Translations under genes and position numbers: made by a program
In this document: piece after piece, positions 1-30,619 of the stretch
Layout: each line of letters begins with the position of its first letter
Numbering within the stretch: position 1 is the stretch's first letter
The notes under the pieces: generated by a model
The model's database searches: none
What the model was told of the DNA's origin: nothing
Seen by the model: only the letters and a program-made list of their open reading frames with translations
Assembly: GCA_026874595.1 (NCBI GenBank)
Contig: CM049306.1
Location: forward strand, 98,695,642 to 98,759,641
From: Sipunculus nudus
Lineage: Eukaryota > Annelida > Sipuncula > Golfingiida > Sipunculidae
Direction: 5' to 3'
DNA length: 64,000 nt

Positions 1-995
1 CATAATGGTTACCATGGTGACACTCATATGCTCCTGGGCTTAAGTCACCTACATGACTTAAGTCACCTTATTGCAACACACCCCTGGTGCTTGTGACATC
101 ATAATAAAATTAAGTGATGTCATTCTCGAGATATGACGTCATAGGATAATAGAACCGTCTGTGTCGTCTGCAAAATCACCTCACGGACCAGTATCTCACG
201 TGACGTCTGAAGCAGTAGACAAGTCTTTTTCCTATTACTTACTCTACAAAAAAAATATTTTCCTGGAATATTCATTGTAATTTTCGAATAAAATAATAAT
301 CGTATGTGTCAGAGTCAATATATACGCGTCGTTTTTCTAGGGGAAAAATTCTGTTGAGAGTCTTGTAGAAATCTTTGCACGCATAACACGTAAACAATTA
401 TACTTACATTTAGTCCTCAACATGTATGATAAATGGAATATAGGCAGGAATGCATATATATCCAGACTCTATTTCCGATTGAATTTTGGCTCTTCGCTTT
501 ATCCAGGGATAATAAATACATCTGTGCTTAGGTACAGAGCCTATACTTTATGTTGGAGAAAGGCGAATCCTGTGTGGCATTTCAAATAAAGTCGGCTAGA
601 AAATGCTGTAGTTTTATATATTTAGTATCAATATTAATAGTGTCATGGATATGAAATAAAGTGAAATACTACAGGTATTGGATTTGTATGCACATGTATA
701 TTGTATATTTCTCTCAATAATTTCAATCTGGAACATATTAAAAGTCTCCGTATAGACATATATAGGCCCTATGACATACAACATGTCCAAATATAACTCG
801 TGCTGTTCTCATACCAGCCGTGTACATTTCATGCCAGCGTGACGTCATAACTACAAACTGCGTCACAAAAAGACGTGTCGTCAAAGTATTGTTACGTCTT
901 CCGGGGAAACGATGACCCTTTGATGTAATGTATATGTGACGTTGTAAATATTTTCGTAACAATGTATAATCAAGACGCTATGAACTGCTAGCAAC
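1..995 (+). promoter_or_regulatory. 5' flank of the HSF-like gene with CRE palindromes
   Basis: No coding exon is visible in this AT-rich stretch. Two perfect cyclic-AMP response element palindromes TGACGTCA lie at 134-141 and 840-847. Half-site variants (GTGACGT, ATGACGT) lie near 203, 936 and 998. CREs are bound by CREB/ATF bZIP proteins; their use here is inferred from sequence alone. No clear TATA box sits close to the start codon, so the transcription start cannot be placed. Confidence 0.4.
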
Positions 996-1631
996 ATGAC
1001 GTATCACCTGGAAAGAACGAGGAGTGGTGAAAATCCTGCCGTCAATCAGAGCTTCTTTTTTGACAAGGAGAGAAAATTTCCGGAGAAACTCTACGATGTT
1101 GTAAATGATAGATTTACCCTGGTCGCTTGGAATGAAGAAGGCACCGGTTTCCGGGTTAATCAGGACCGGTTTGAGGCTGAAGTCATGAAGAAATACCCCG
1201 GTTTTATGCAAATCTGCAGTTTCATGAACTTCCGACGCCAACTGAGATGGTATAGTTTTTGCTGGGAAAATTTAGGAGGGGGCGATTTCGAGTTTAGTCA
1301 CCCTAGTTTTATCAGAGATAGACCAGACTTATTGGCCGGCATCCTCACCAGACGTAAAAGCTTGAACACGTGCCCTGACGACGGGGATATACCTGTAGGG
1401 AAACGAATCAGAAGATCAAGCAGAATAAAATCGAGGGATTCTGATGACAGCGAGACACCTGGATACAAAAGCAAAGTTAGTAAGCTCGAAGTTGGGCAAG
1501 GTGACCCAGAAGGAATATGTAAAACGTCTGACGTGGAAATGCCCGGACAGAAGCAGAATAACAGTTGGTCACCTGGTCAACAGGTACACACACCTGACGG
1601 TCCAAACGAAGGGACCAATGAGCAAAGCAAG
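996..1631 (+). CDS. HSF-like gene exon 1 (DNA-binding domain)
   Basis: Carries the whole winged-helix domain and the basic region. The donor GTGAGA follows a complete AAG codon (phase 0). Without splicing the frame runs into AT repeat DNA and stops shortly after. Confidence 0.82.
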
Positions 1632-1746
1632 GTGAGATCATATTATTATTAATAATATAAATATAAATATTAAAATTTATATTAATAATAGTAATAATAA
1701 CAACATCGACTACAATGATGATGATAATAATAATGATAATAATCAT

Positions 1747-1805
<59 letters not shown>

Positions 1806-1907
1806 CGATGATGATAATAATATATGGTAATGCAAATAATGATGCTTACGCTTATAATACACTACTAGTTATATTGCTCATTCCAATAACAATGATAATA
1901 CTAATAC

Positions 1908-1951
<44 letters not shown>

Positions 1952-3623
1952 GAATAATAGTAATAAAAGTTATAGCTATAATTAAAGGTAACAATAATGA
2001 ACGACAACTTTGATTATAATAAATGTTAATGCTAATAATAAAAAATGTTAATAATAGCAGTAATAAAAATAATGACAGCGATGGTGATAATAACAGATAA
2101 TGCAATTTATGCTGCTTACGCTAATAATAATTATGCTAATAATAAAATGCTAATAATAAGAATACACTGCTAGTAATATTGCTAATTTCAATAATAATAA
2201 TAATACTAATAATAATAATTATAATAATAATAATAATAACCATAATAAAAATAATAATTGTAAATAAAAAAGCGTTCAATACGCATTAGACACAAACCCT
2301 GCTCGGAAGTTGGTGTTCAAAGTTGGTACCTTGGAATGTTAATTAAACCTGTGTAATTGCTGTCCTTGACTGTAAACATAACGAACAAAAAACATGCCAA
2401 CATAGCTTGTGTACAGTTCCTTATTTCCCGAGAAATGCATTTATATATAGTTCAACAATTACCGGATTGTTTACTAAAGATTTGAGAATGATAAACGAAT
2501 GATAATATACCTGTATATCTTTCTTTCAACCATACCAGGTCAAAGGAATCGCACTTCTATACGGAAACTGTCATTTATCGTAAATGTTTACTCAATTGTT
2601 TTTGTACGTCGCCTGCTAATACATACCCAAGCATATTGTTAAATCTGGCAACTGATAGGTATAAAACCTGCTAGTAATCATGCCTGTAATTAAGTTTTAC
2701 GTCTTCTTGTATACCCACATCAACAGATTTGAAGACATGCTCAACAACTCAACACCATGCAGTAATTAATTAAGTTTCACATCTGATTGGGGGGGGGGGG
2801 GGGGGTAACTGTAAATCATACCCCTTGGACTCAACGATTTCCCGCGTTTATTTGATTTTGAAAAAAAAAAAGAGTCTGGTTGGCTAAAATCGGAGACCAG
2901 CTCCATGCTGTACTAATGTATAGCTGTATGCTTGTGCCGGAATGCCGTATCATAATACGAAAACAAAAGTGGAAGAATTTAACTATGAAAAAAGACTCAG
3001 TACATGAAGTTAACCGGGACTAAATGTCATTACTTTTAAGGTATTTGAAATTGTACAAAAAAAATATTTAATTGGACACGGCTCCTTCTTCTTTTTTTGA
3101 CGGGGCGCACCTCTTGATATCATTCAATTAAGTTGCCTTTTATTTCAAGAATGACCGTTTGACCAGCTAGAAGTATTTCCAAAGAAACCGTGTTAAATTA
3201 ATTACACATATTTTGCCAAAGTCAGTCGATGTATTGAACCTTTTGAGTCATGGTTCTCCATTATTCCAGAGGACACCGTGGCCGACCGGGGGTATCAGCG
3301 CAGGACGAAATCATCCAGGTGCCACGCCCACTTCGTCTGACAAACCAAATTGTTGTTGCTGTTGCTGTAAATGCCCTTGTCATGTTGATAAATGCACCAA
3401 CAAGATAACACCAGTTCCCGTCATGCGCTCATGGGTCCCTCCCCTCCCCGGAGACTACCTCTACTACTGGGCTGACGCTGAAGTGTACAATCACTACGAC
3501 CAACACACCAATACTGGTGAGTATCAACACGCGATGTTCCACGAGAGGGCGCCACCGTACCCGGTCGCTGGCTTGGATTATGGATCACAGTTGCCGCACC
3601 CAAAAGTTGAAACTTCATTATGA
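996..3623 (+). CDS. HSF-type DNA-binding domain protein (HSFY/HSF5-like), two exons
   Basis: Two exons, 996-1631 and 3270-3623, joined in phase 0 (AAG|GTGAGA donor, TTCCAG acceptor), give 329 aa. Residues about 28-121 form an HSF winged-helix domain: FPEKLYDVV opens it, SFMNFRRQLRWYSF occupies the recognition-helix position, and HPSFIRDRPDLLAGI closes it. The canonical core is close to RQLNxYGF, so the N, Y and G positions differ here. A basic nuclear-localisation-like stretch follows (about residues 136-147). The second exon encodes six consecutive cysteines (240-245) and then CPCHVDKC. No HSF coiled-coil trimerisation domain is apparent, which resembles the short HSFY/HSF5 type rather than HSF1. 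Expected role: a nuclear sequence-specific DNA-binding regulator, by family only. The start is the first ATG of the open frame. Another acceptor near 3217 would keep the frame open but has a weaker pyrimidine tract. Confidence 0.8.
1632..3269 (+). repeat. HSF-like gene intron with long (AAT)n and poly-G tracts
   Basis: The intron holds imperfect AAT/ATG trinucleotide repeats from about 1645 to 2260, with the purest run about 1748-1802 and another about 1908-1952. A G homopolymer lies at about 2789-2806. Open frames of poly-Ile or poly-Leu here are repeat artefacts. Nothing else is recognised. Confidence 0.85.
3270..3623 (+). CDS. HSF-like gene exon 2 (Cys-rich C-terminus)
   Basis: Starts after TTCCAG with AGG in phase 0 and ends at TGA 3621-3623. 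It encodes 117 residues including the C6-K-C-P-C cluster and an aromatic, Tyr/His-rich tail. The cysteine run comes from a TGT/TGC trinucleotide stretch, so its length may vary among individuals. Confidence 0.72.
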   Translation, partial: RTPWPTGGISAGRNHPGATPTSSDKPNCCCCCCKCPCHVDKCTNKITPVPVMRSWVPPLPGDYLYYWADAEVYNHYDQHTNTGEYQHAMFHERAPPYPVAGLDYGSQLPHPKVETSL

Positions 3624-5989
3624 ATGAACTGTGAGTGACCCAATTACCACAGTGTGTATATTACCTATTATTAGTTGTAGGCCTAAATATTCGTCACCGA
3701 AAAGCTAACCAGCTGCGACCTAACTTCTGCCAGCCGATTTAGGCGAACATTCTTCTTGAAGAAGCTGACTGCGCCTGCACGGTGACTGGTCAGCGTTGAC
3801 CTTCATTCATCACTGGAAATGCAGCTGTGACCTATAACTACCGGGCAGAATACCTCTCGAAATGGACACCTCTATATTAAGGACACCTGTCTAATACGTA
3901 TGTTCTATGCGGTCCCATGAAATACTGAATTGGGGGTCAGTATATCCCATGTAATTCCGATACCTCGATTTTTATTACGTGCAAACTCAGGTCCGCCGGT
4001 GTCCGTAACTACCATTTGGCATTTCTTATGTATCCTGTACGTATTCTAGACGTGTTTACTGCCAGCTGTTTCTTATATTGAGGCCCGGCATTATGCCACT
4101 AAATTAATCGAACCAGTTGTGCTTATGTAAACCCAGGGATAACAATAATTATCTTGATGTGTTGATAAAAATTATATGTATATATACCATATTTGTATCG
4201 TTGTTTTTCGAAAATTCAGATAACTGCTTTATCAGACTTTTTAGCGGTTTCATGCACTTGTATTCCGTTAATGTCAAACAGACCCACACATGTAATGCGT
4301 GCAGCCCACCAATATATAAGCTACGTTTGTACTATCATGACAAACAGACCCACACATGTAATGCGTGCAACCCCAGCGCTCTTTACACAGCGCTTTACCA
4401 AAAGGCCAACTACCTATATCGTAAGCGCTGTTTGTTATGACCTTGTATCCTGAATCTCTACACCAGAGGGGAGCACTGTATTTTGGTCCAATCAAATGAG
4501 ACCATGTGCTGAAGACACCACGGTTTAAAAGCAAAGCGAGGAATACACGGAGCCAATGTTGTTCATTTCGTTTTGAGTGACAGCTCATCGCCCCGGCGAC
4601 CGTTTGAACAGGCCACAGGCTCAGAGAGAATTGCCCCGCACGTGGTTTCTGGGCGGAGCCTTATGCCTGTTCGAGTGTTTGTTGACTTGCATTTGGTTGG
4701 CTGCTCGTCACATGAGCAGTTTTTTTTTCAGCATACAGGCCCATGTGCACCACCTGGTGTTTAAGTACATCATAAACGGTCAAAGCTGGCAGCGCGAAAA
4801 TCTGTAGCTTCTTTAGAAGCGCAAGGTTTCCGCTGCCTCAGGAGCGTAGCAACCCAACAATATCAGCTAAGTTTGTACTATGTTCGTCTTCCTTCAAATG
4901 CAGTGGCATCTTTTATTCGCTCAAGCACAGAACAGAAATTCAAAATTTTGATTTGTATTAGCATCACACAATTCATCATTGGAATGTAATCATATACGTT
5001 TGAACTTCATATATGAACTTTGTGTTTAATTTATTTGAGCTATTTTAAGCCGAATTAAATTAATTTTCTGGTCAGTCTTGGTATACCACTCTATTAAGAC
5101 CTTTCTTTCGGTATTCAAATACATATATAAAATTGAACCCATTACAGTGGATGAATGCGAAATAGTTCATTTGTAAATGTATTTGGTTTATTATTAGTGC
5201 ATAACCTTTATAAAAACTAAATAAAAAATGAGCAAACAGGAATAGAAAAAGCGATTCAGCATAGAGTAAAAAATTCAAAACGAATCATGAATATTAAGCA
5301 CAGTTATGTGTTTGTTAAATAATAAGATAAATTGACGCCACTGTATATCCACAGGTTCACTACACAAACCCATCAAGACCCGAGAGAAACCAAGTCTGCC
5401 GAGCGGATCCCAGCATGCTTGGATGAGCAAACATGAACATTAAAATACAGGCTCAATATATTTTTTTTAACAGTGAAGCTAAGGTGTGTTCTTGATATCA
5501 CTTGGTAGCCTGTTCCATAAAATGAACTATTATATAAAACTGAGTTCCTCGAATATTCTGATCGTGCCTTTGTAAGAGACCATGCTCCAGTCGTGTAAGC
5601 TCATGTTGCACAACTTGCATGGCTGTGACATACGTTAATCGGTCTGACAAATATGAAGGACTGCACTGTAGTGTTTAAGCTTTTATAAACAAGGATTCAT
5701 GTCACGTGATTACGTATTACCCCGAGGGACTGAATATTCAGTGCCGTGTAGTCAAGTGTTCAAACTGACGCGCGTGCGTGGGGCCTGTGAAACCCAACTT
5801 TTTGGCCTTGCAACTGGCGCCCACTGGCGGGAGTAAATAATCTCTTCCATCTGAAAAAAACTCCTTTTATTAAAAGACCCACACGTCATTTAATTAAAGG
5901 GACATAATCAGGATCAATATTATTCCTATTCTTTCACACTATCGGTTCAGTTTTGCTTTATAGAAAGATTTCCAAGCAGAACCAATCCC
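3624..5989. other. Intergenic region with a 66-bp-spaced direct repeat
   Basis: No supported gene. A 29-bp segment beginning CAAACAGACCCACACATG occurs identically at 4275-4303 and 4341-4369, a 66-bp period. Short similarity to the spacer recurs near 4862. The rest is AT-rich, with dispersed-repeat-like text around 5440-5640. The 3' UTR of the HSF-like gene must start here but its end is not obvious. Confidence 0.5.
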
Positions 5990-6004
5990 CCCAGCACACA
6001 GTCT

Positions 6005-6865
6005 CATTTCCTACGCTGACATACGCTGAAACACGCTAGGGGTACGCTGGAATACGTTTCTAGTACGCCGGGGTACGTCGGTGTACGCTGATGTAGGCTG
6101 ACGGCCAAAAAAATTTTTGAACATGCACAAAAATTTACAGCGTATGCCGACGTATGAATTTTACGTTCCTCATACGTTCCTCATACGCTGAACACGCTAG
6201 AGGTACGCTGAAGGTACGTTACTCATACGTCGAGTACGCTTCTCATACGTTGAAATTGAGTGGGTCAGGAAACCTAGCGTTAGAGGAGCGTATAATGAAC
6301 GTGTGTCTGACGTGTGTCTAACGAATGGCTAACGTTATGATGGTAGTTCTAACGACAGTCTAACGTACTCAACTTATGCCTAACGTGTTCTGAGCGTACA
6401 GCCAACTTATCCCATGCGTATTAAATGCGTATTTCCAGCGTATGGGGGTATATAAAGTCTCATATTTCCAAATCTGTATCAGTTTGTACCAGCAGTTCAG
6501 AGATGACGAAATTCGCGCGCTGCCACCTTTTATCCCCCCCCCCCCGGCTGTGTACGCTCCTCATACGTTAGGCTGACGTTCCGCATACGTTTCTCATACG
6601 TCGGGGTACGCTGATATATACGTTACTCATACGTCGGTATACGTCCAATTCAAATACACATCACATCACATACGCTCACATACGCTATGCGTACGCTACT
6701 CATAATACGCTACTCATACGCTGACGGTACGGTAGGCTCACGTTACTCTAACGGTCATTAATTGAAAATCGACCTCATACGCTGAAAAGTTGTGGGTATA
6801 AACAAATTTTCGAATTATTCGGTACGTTCCTCACACGCTGGCTCTATACGCTAGAGTGTGACAGC
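6005..6865. repeat. TACG-motif-dense repeat cluster
   Basis: About 32 plus-strand TACG words (hand count) occur in roughly 860 bp, mostly as ATACGCT, ATACGTT or GTACGCT and often preceded by CTC. A central stretch, about 6280-6400, uses TAACG instead. Spacing is irregular (about 8-15 bp), so this is not a simple microsatellite. No open frame of note crosses it. Family unknown. Confidence 0.6.
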
Positions 6866-7166
6866 GCCTTTAATAGGGACACCACGCGGTGTTTCAGCCA
6901 GCGGGAACATGTATTATATTTTTTGGCCAACTCAGTCATCTCCTGACTGACACGTGTTGATGTTCCGCGCTGCACACGGCCCCATGCACTGTGTTCATGA
7001 AAATGTTGACACCTGCCCTCGCGCCCGGTCCACTGTTTTCAACACTCGTTTACAGGAGTAAGCAAACAGTTTTGGCAGGTACCGATTTATTTTTAAGGGA
7101 AGAAACTATTTTTCGTGTTAACTCAACATGCTTTACAGTTGATTAGACCCCTTTAATCATTATGTT

Positions 7167-7629
7167 TAGGGTGCCCATTCACCTACCTTTTGAGTAGAAT
7201 TTATGTGATTTCTGGCTTACTGGATCTGTGTATATATATATAAATGATCTAAGGGTAATTTAGGTTTTGAAAAGGTTTTAAAAGACCTTCGTGAAGGATG
7301 TATGAACTTGTTCATCAACATGTTTGTAAACATGACAATGTTGAAAAAACAGGAAAAACATATAACCCAAGGTGGTGGGTTGCAAATATGCGGAGGCAGA
7401 AAGATCACTTGTTGCAAAACGCTATTTGCAAAGCTCTGGCTTATCGGACTTACTGCCACCTGCCCCTGTTGAATTTGTTTTATATCGGCAGGCCCCCACA
7501 TGTTATAAACACGTTGGTATAAAAAACACAAGCAGCCTGTGTGCCATGATATCCACTTTTCTGGTCTATTTTTTAAAAAGCTCCAAGAGATTACCTTTAG
7601 TTTATAAAGTCAGATAGGTGATGGGCCCC
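7167..7629. mobile_element. MITE copy A, TTAA-family (piggyBac-like)
   Basis: About 460 bp, alignable by eye with copies at 47585-48444 and 54691-55112. Shared text includes the left block TTTATGTGATTTCTGGCTT and a central block around AACATGTGGGGGCC read on the minus strand. Imperfect inverted ends are GGTGCCCATTCACC on the left and GGTGATGGGCCCC on the right. The flanking TTAA has decayed (TTTA and TTGA). Non-autonomous; no transposase. Confidence 0.65.
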
Positions 7630-7701
7630 TTGAGGTTCAACGGCAGGGGCATGGCAGGGATGCACTTCTCTAGAGATTTATGATTTTAATAATAATCCTT
7701 T

Positions 7702-7918
7702 CAGGGGCGAATCCAGGATTTAGGATAACGAGGGGTCTAACTCAAGAGGACTAACGACAAAGCCTAAAAGAGGTCCTTAGGTCCGGAAAAGTGGGGGGGG
7801 GGGGGGGCCAAGCCGGGAAAATTGGTCAGAAACTTAAAAGAAAAATGTAGCAGCAGCTGGAAAGGGAGGGGGGGGGGGGGGGGGGTGTCTGGACCCTCCC
7901 CCTAGATCCCCTTCTGCC
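7702..7918. mobile_element. Degenerate hAT-like MITE fragment with poly-G tracts
   Basis: Begins CAGGGGCGAATCCAGGATTT, a type of end seen in many hAT non-autonomous elements, and ends in CCCTAGATCCCCTTCTG, a loose inverted match. G homopolymers lie at about 7793-7807 and 7869-7885. The flanking duplication is unclear, so the call is tentative. Confidence 0.35.
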
Positions 7919-8904
7919 TTTTGTAGGGATATGTAGATGAAGGGGTAGCAATTAAACCAGGAACGCTCGAGTGTGAACTACTTTTTTTTCCAAATTCAAC
8001 GGTTCTGTTGAAACCTTATTCAATATTTATATTTTTTTAATGCAAAACTAATCAAGACACATGAAGATTATGTACCTGTATTTTTACCTTATTATACGTT
8101 ACTTGATATAGGTACTGCTTAGGCATGCATGATGCTGCAAGTATACACCAGTCTGGCAGTTCTACTAATATGTAGACCAAGGGGTCATAACTATTAAAAT
8201 CAAGAACGTTTCAGTATGATCTACTTTTAAGGGCAAATAATGGCCAAACCTGTCCCAGTTCAACAGGCATATAGTAAACTAAATTTTCTGTTCTAAATGT
8301 CTTTCTTCAATGGTGTCACGAAGAACTGTAGTTGCAGTTAATATGGTGAAACTAAGATACTATCACTAGCTACTACCTTGTACCGTAGCTACAAGATTGT
8401 GCTGATCATTTTGACACTAAAAACCCACCAGTGATTTGCTAAGTTGATATGCTGAAAGAAAAAATAACAGACTGACCACTTTCTCTAATAGGACCACTGA
8501 ATTCCGGACTTCAGGCATTTTTCTCAAATTCCCAAATTTGATAAAAGGGAAACTTGTTTTCGAGGTCTGGGAGCCCTATACAGGCAGTTGACAACATGAA
8601 ACATGTTGCTGGCACCACCAAAACATTAGGCTGTCCCTACAGAAAGCTCTTGAAACTTTTATTTCTAATGAAAATCCAGAAAACCCATTGATGAAAATCG
8701 ACATTGGGGAATGTGGACGGATTGTTAGGGAATGAAAGACGTTCATTTGTACCGTGGTTACAACTAAAAACCTAAAATATGCCAGTTACTATCCCAATCC
8801 CCCATCACTGATGTAAGAATTTCTACACTTTGACATGAGCCAATAAATTTTCCCACCATACAAATGCACTTGAAAAAGAAACAAGCAAAATGGGTATAAT
8901 ATAC

Positions 8905-8910
8905 TTTATT
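8905..8910 (-). terminator. Candidate GOT1 polyadenylation signal
   Basis: AATAAA on the minus strand, about 990 bases past the GOT1 stop codon at 9898-9900. It is the only canonical hexamer I found in that stretch. Its use is inferred. Confidence 0.35.
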
Positions 8911-9897
8911 ACCTTATCACTGATGTACAAGGTTATATATGGCACCATTTATTAAAGTTAGTCCAAATACTAGTGACAAGCATTCACTTGGCATATACTT
9001 AAGCAAACACCAACTGGCTGCAGTGCACATAATTGGGTCAAGTTCTTGTCTTAAATCCTCTAGTCACCGCAAACCACACAACACAGGACTTTAACCACAG
9101 TCTTAAATTTTATGTGCTTTTCTGTTAATGAGTACTGTATGAAATATATAACTCACAGGAACAGTAATAACATTATATGTTAATAATACTACATAACAAT
9201 TATCTATAATAATCTAAACTGAAGGATAAACAGGTGCTTCAATAATGTGCATGTGCGTATGTGACGTTTTCCCTGGAAGGAGATTAAGAGTTTGTTCAAT
9301 ATCTTGAAACTTATTGAGATATTCATACAGAATACAAAGTTTGCATGTACATGCATAATATTTTTTTTTCTGTGACTACTCACCATTTATACTTGTAGGA
9401 TAGACCTTCTTTTTTTAGGTTAAAAATACCCTGAATAAACATGTATATCAATGTACATAACACAAATTTCTAAAGTCCAGTAACAGTTTATAATATTAGT
9501 ACACACATACACACAGGTAAAGATGCTCTTCACTGGGTCCCCTATACCTGTCTTACCTTTGAATGGATCATTCATCAAGTGTTATTTAGTCAATTTATAG
9601 TGGAATCTTATTATATTCACCAAACTGCAAAAAGGTCAATCCGAAGTGTTCACTGTTTTTTATAACTGTTTTTTAATAAGTCAAAAACATGGCCCTGCCC
9701 ATCTTGTTGGGGTCCTTAAGTTTTGAGGAAGAAAATTTAAATTCTCCACAATGTTCAGGTTTCCATCTAATATTATCGAGGATCAATATTTATGCTTTAC
9801 ATTAATTGCAGTGTAAAGCTTGGTGTAACAGGATTACTAGAGCATCACAATTGTGGCACCAGTCTATACTATCAGTTACTTAAATACAGAAGCCTGT

Positions 9898-27887
<17,990 letters not shown>

Positions 27888-27955
27888 TTACAATATCCGT
27901 ACGCTTGTCCAATCGTAACCCCAACCCGCATCGCCCAAAATCAGAAGCGCCCACA

Positions 27956-27963
27956 CTTTTATA
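27956..27963 (-). promoter_or_regulatory. Candidate TATA box of GOT1
   Basis: TATAAAAG on the minus strand within GGGGTATAAAAGTG, about 105 bp upstream of the start codon. That leaves room for a short 5' UTR. It is the best core-promoter match in the flank; use is inferred. Confidence 0.5.
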
Positions 27964-29086
27964 CCCCGTATCTCAAACGACAGATTTTTTATCAGTGGAT
28001 GACTTTTAAAAATAACCCCAGTTTGATTTTCGTTCATTCAATAATATGCAAAAAATTGTCTTCTCTTGTTTAATGACATATGAGCTCTATGATGAAAATA
28101 AGCCTATATATATATATAGCATACGTGTAAAAAAGGTGAAACATACAAAAATCGTGCTTATAAATCTACACTCAACTACTACTATAATGCTAAGTTAATA
28201 TTTTAAGTTAAAATTTCGAATTTTTATAAATTAATTTAAATGTCTGAGTTAAATTTGCATTTCATGCATATTAATTATACTAACTATGACTATGTATACC
28301 ATGTGTCGAGGTCTATATGTGACCTTTCTTTGTCAAATGAATTAAATTCCACCGTGGCACCAATTTGCCTTGAAAACTCGTAGTATTTCTTCTCAATCTA
28401 CGTACCTCACGAGAGAACAACTGTACGTGACTTCTTTTCTTAATTGAGTGTGTTTAGTAATATTTGTCATTATTGTGTATTTTTTTACGGATAAGGGAAT
28501 TAATCATAATGCAATTCATTTAAGTGAGAACGGTTGGAAATTTAGGACTAGTCGTATGCATAATATTTAAACTGATAACCTTATATAGAGGTCTGGTTTG
28601 GATAATATCAATTTTTTGTATTGCTCAATGTGTGATTATATATGACTGACATCAGGTCAGTTTTCTGTAAATTAATTGTTCATGGTAATATCTATTTGAT
28701 AATAACAACTTAAACTTAAGTAAGTCTCAGTAGGCCTATTTGTTTCGTGCGTTATACCATGTACACCTATGGTTTTGAGTAAAATTAAAAACCCAGTAAC
28801 GGATCTGCAGTTTTATTACGATTTGACGATAACTATATTAGGGTATAAATTAATATTATCTATTTGGCAAACATTATTCTATTATTTAAATATTAAATCA
28901 TTTTTGTGTGGTGCAGCATGGGATAAAATAAATAGGAAACTCGTCAAAATACCGCACTGAAAATGTTTATTTTGCCTTTTTTTCCAAATATATTCAAACT
29001 GAGATACGGGGATACCCCCTCCCCATACCCACCCCCTTTCGACGCTTACATTTGCAGAATTGGCCACGCACTTACGCTAAAAAAAC

Positions 29087-29129
<43 letters not shown>

Positions 29130-30354
29130 TATACACACACACACACACACTGTATCCAACATTATCTTTCAAAATATCAATCTCTCCCCCCCCCACACAC
29201 ACACACACGCACTCACATTTTTTATCTCTTCCCTACGTCTCTGTACAAGCCGTGATTTTGCTAATAGTGCAGTGTGTTGGGTGTTGAAAGAGGCCATTTC
29301 GGGTTTGTTTCAGGACGAATTATTTGTGGTACGCAAAATACAGTCAAGGGTTAAGTTTGATACACATTTCCCAGTAGCAGGTCAAGGTTGGGTCATGTTG
29401 CCAGGTGACCGGCTCGAGAGCACGCGTACTTTGTGTGTTCACCTTAAATCGAACTGGGTAAAATGTTATATTGTCACGCATATTGACTCAGTTATATGAT
29501 TTGCTATGATATATAATGTATGTGTAAATGATTATTATTATTATTATTATTATTATTATCATCATATGTATCGTTGGTAAATAGCCTACTTGGTGAGCCT
29601 CCCCAGTGAGGCTTAAATTACGAGCACTCTATTGAAAATATTGGTGTGCGAGCGAGGACACAGATTTTTAGATAAATCATATAATTAGCTTAAAATAAAC
29701 AAACGCGGGTCTTTACCTGGGTGTGTGAACCATTTCTTATAAGTAAAACAAGAAAATTTGCAGGTGGCTATTGGCCCCGCTTGGACCCATTGTTTGCTTG
29801 CACTTTCTGTTTTGGTCACTAGATGGTACTATTTCAGGGATGAGGCAGTAAATTTTATGCTTGAATTTCCATGATGGGTGAGCCTGACACCTAACAGCCA
29901 ATCAGAAAAAGGACTTTGAAAACTGGCTTCTCCCTGTGTCCATGACCCTAAAGCAGCATGTCATGTTTGGTTAGAAACCTGCGAGCATCGCTTCTTAACA
30001 TTGCACATGGATTATATGTTTCATTTTCTTATCTGAGCAAGAAAAGTAAAGAGTCGTTGTTAAGAGTATGGTAGCTAGATTACGTTATGTTATGTGGACA
30101 GAGGAAGGAGATTTAGTAATATCAGCCAGGGCACCACCAAAATGCATGCTGTGCTCTCCATCTCTATATAGAGACGGATACTCTGTCTAGTTGGTAAAGA
30201 GCCACATTGAAAGCAAGCACCCTCCTGACACTTGTCGGAGATAATATTAATAATAATATGATAGTAGTAGTAGTAATAATAATAATAATAACAATAATAC
30301 CTAGCTATTAATATCCCTATAGGATCTTAAACTAGTATTAGAACGGTATACATA

Positions 30355-30390
<36 letters not shown>

Positions 30391-30538
30391 CCTGTGTGTG
30401 TGTGTGTGTGTGGCTACTATTATATATATTGCCTGTTCCATGGGCCTGGACGTAGCCATCTTTTAAGGTTTTCAAATCAATGGCGATGTTTATTTTCGAA
30501 GCTTATATATAGGACCTTCTTAACTTGAAAGATGTAGA

Positions 30539-30619
<81 letters not shown>

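Noticed and set aside
1715-2105. Poly-Ile, poly-Leu or Met/Ile-rich open frames
   Set aside because: Artefacts of AAT/ATT trinucleotide repeats in the HSF-like intron.
4117-4588. Small overlapping frames with repeated THTCNAC or RPTHVMRA
   Set aside because: Produced by the 66-bp-spaced direct repeat; no coding evidence.
28963-29499. 178-codon open frame
   Set aside because: It crosses TA and CA microsatellites. The C-terminal 80 residues look protein-like but show no domain, and there is no splice or promoter support.
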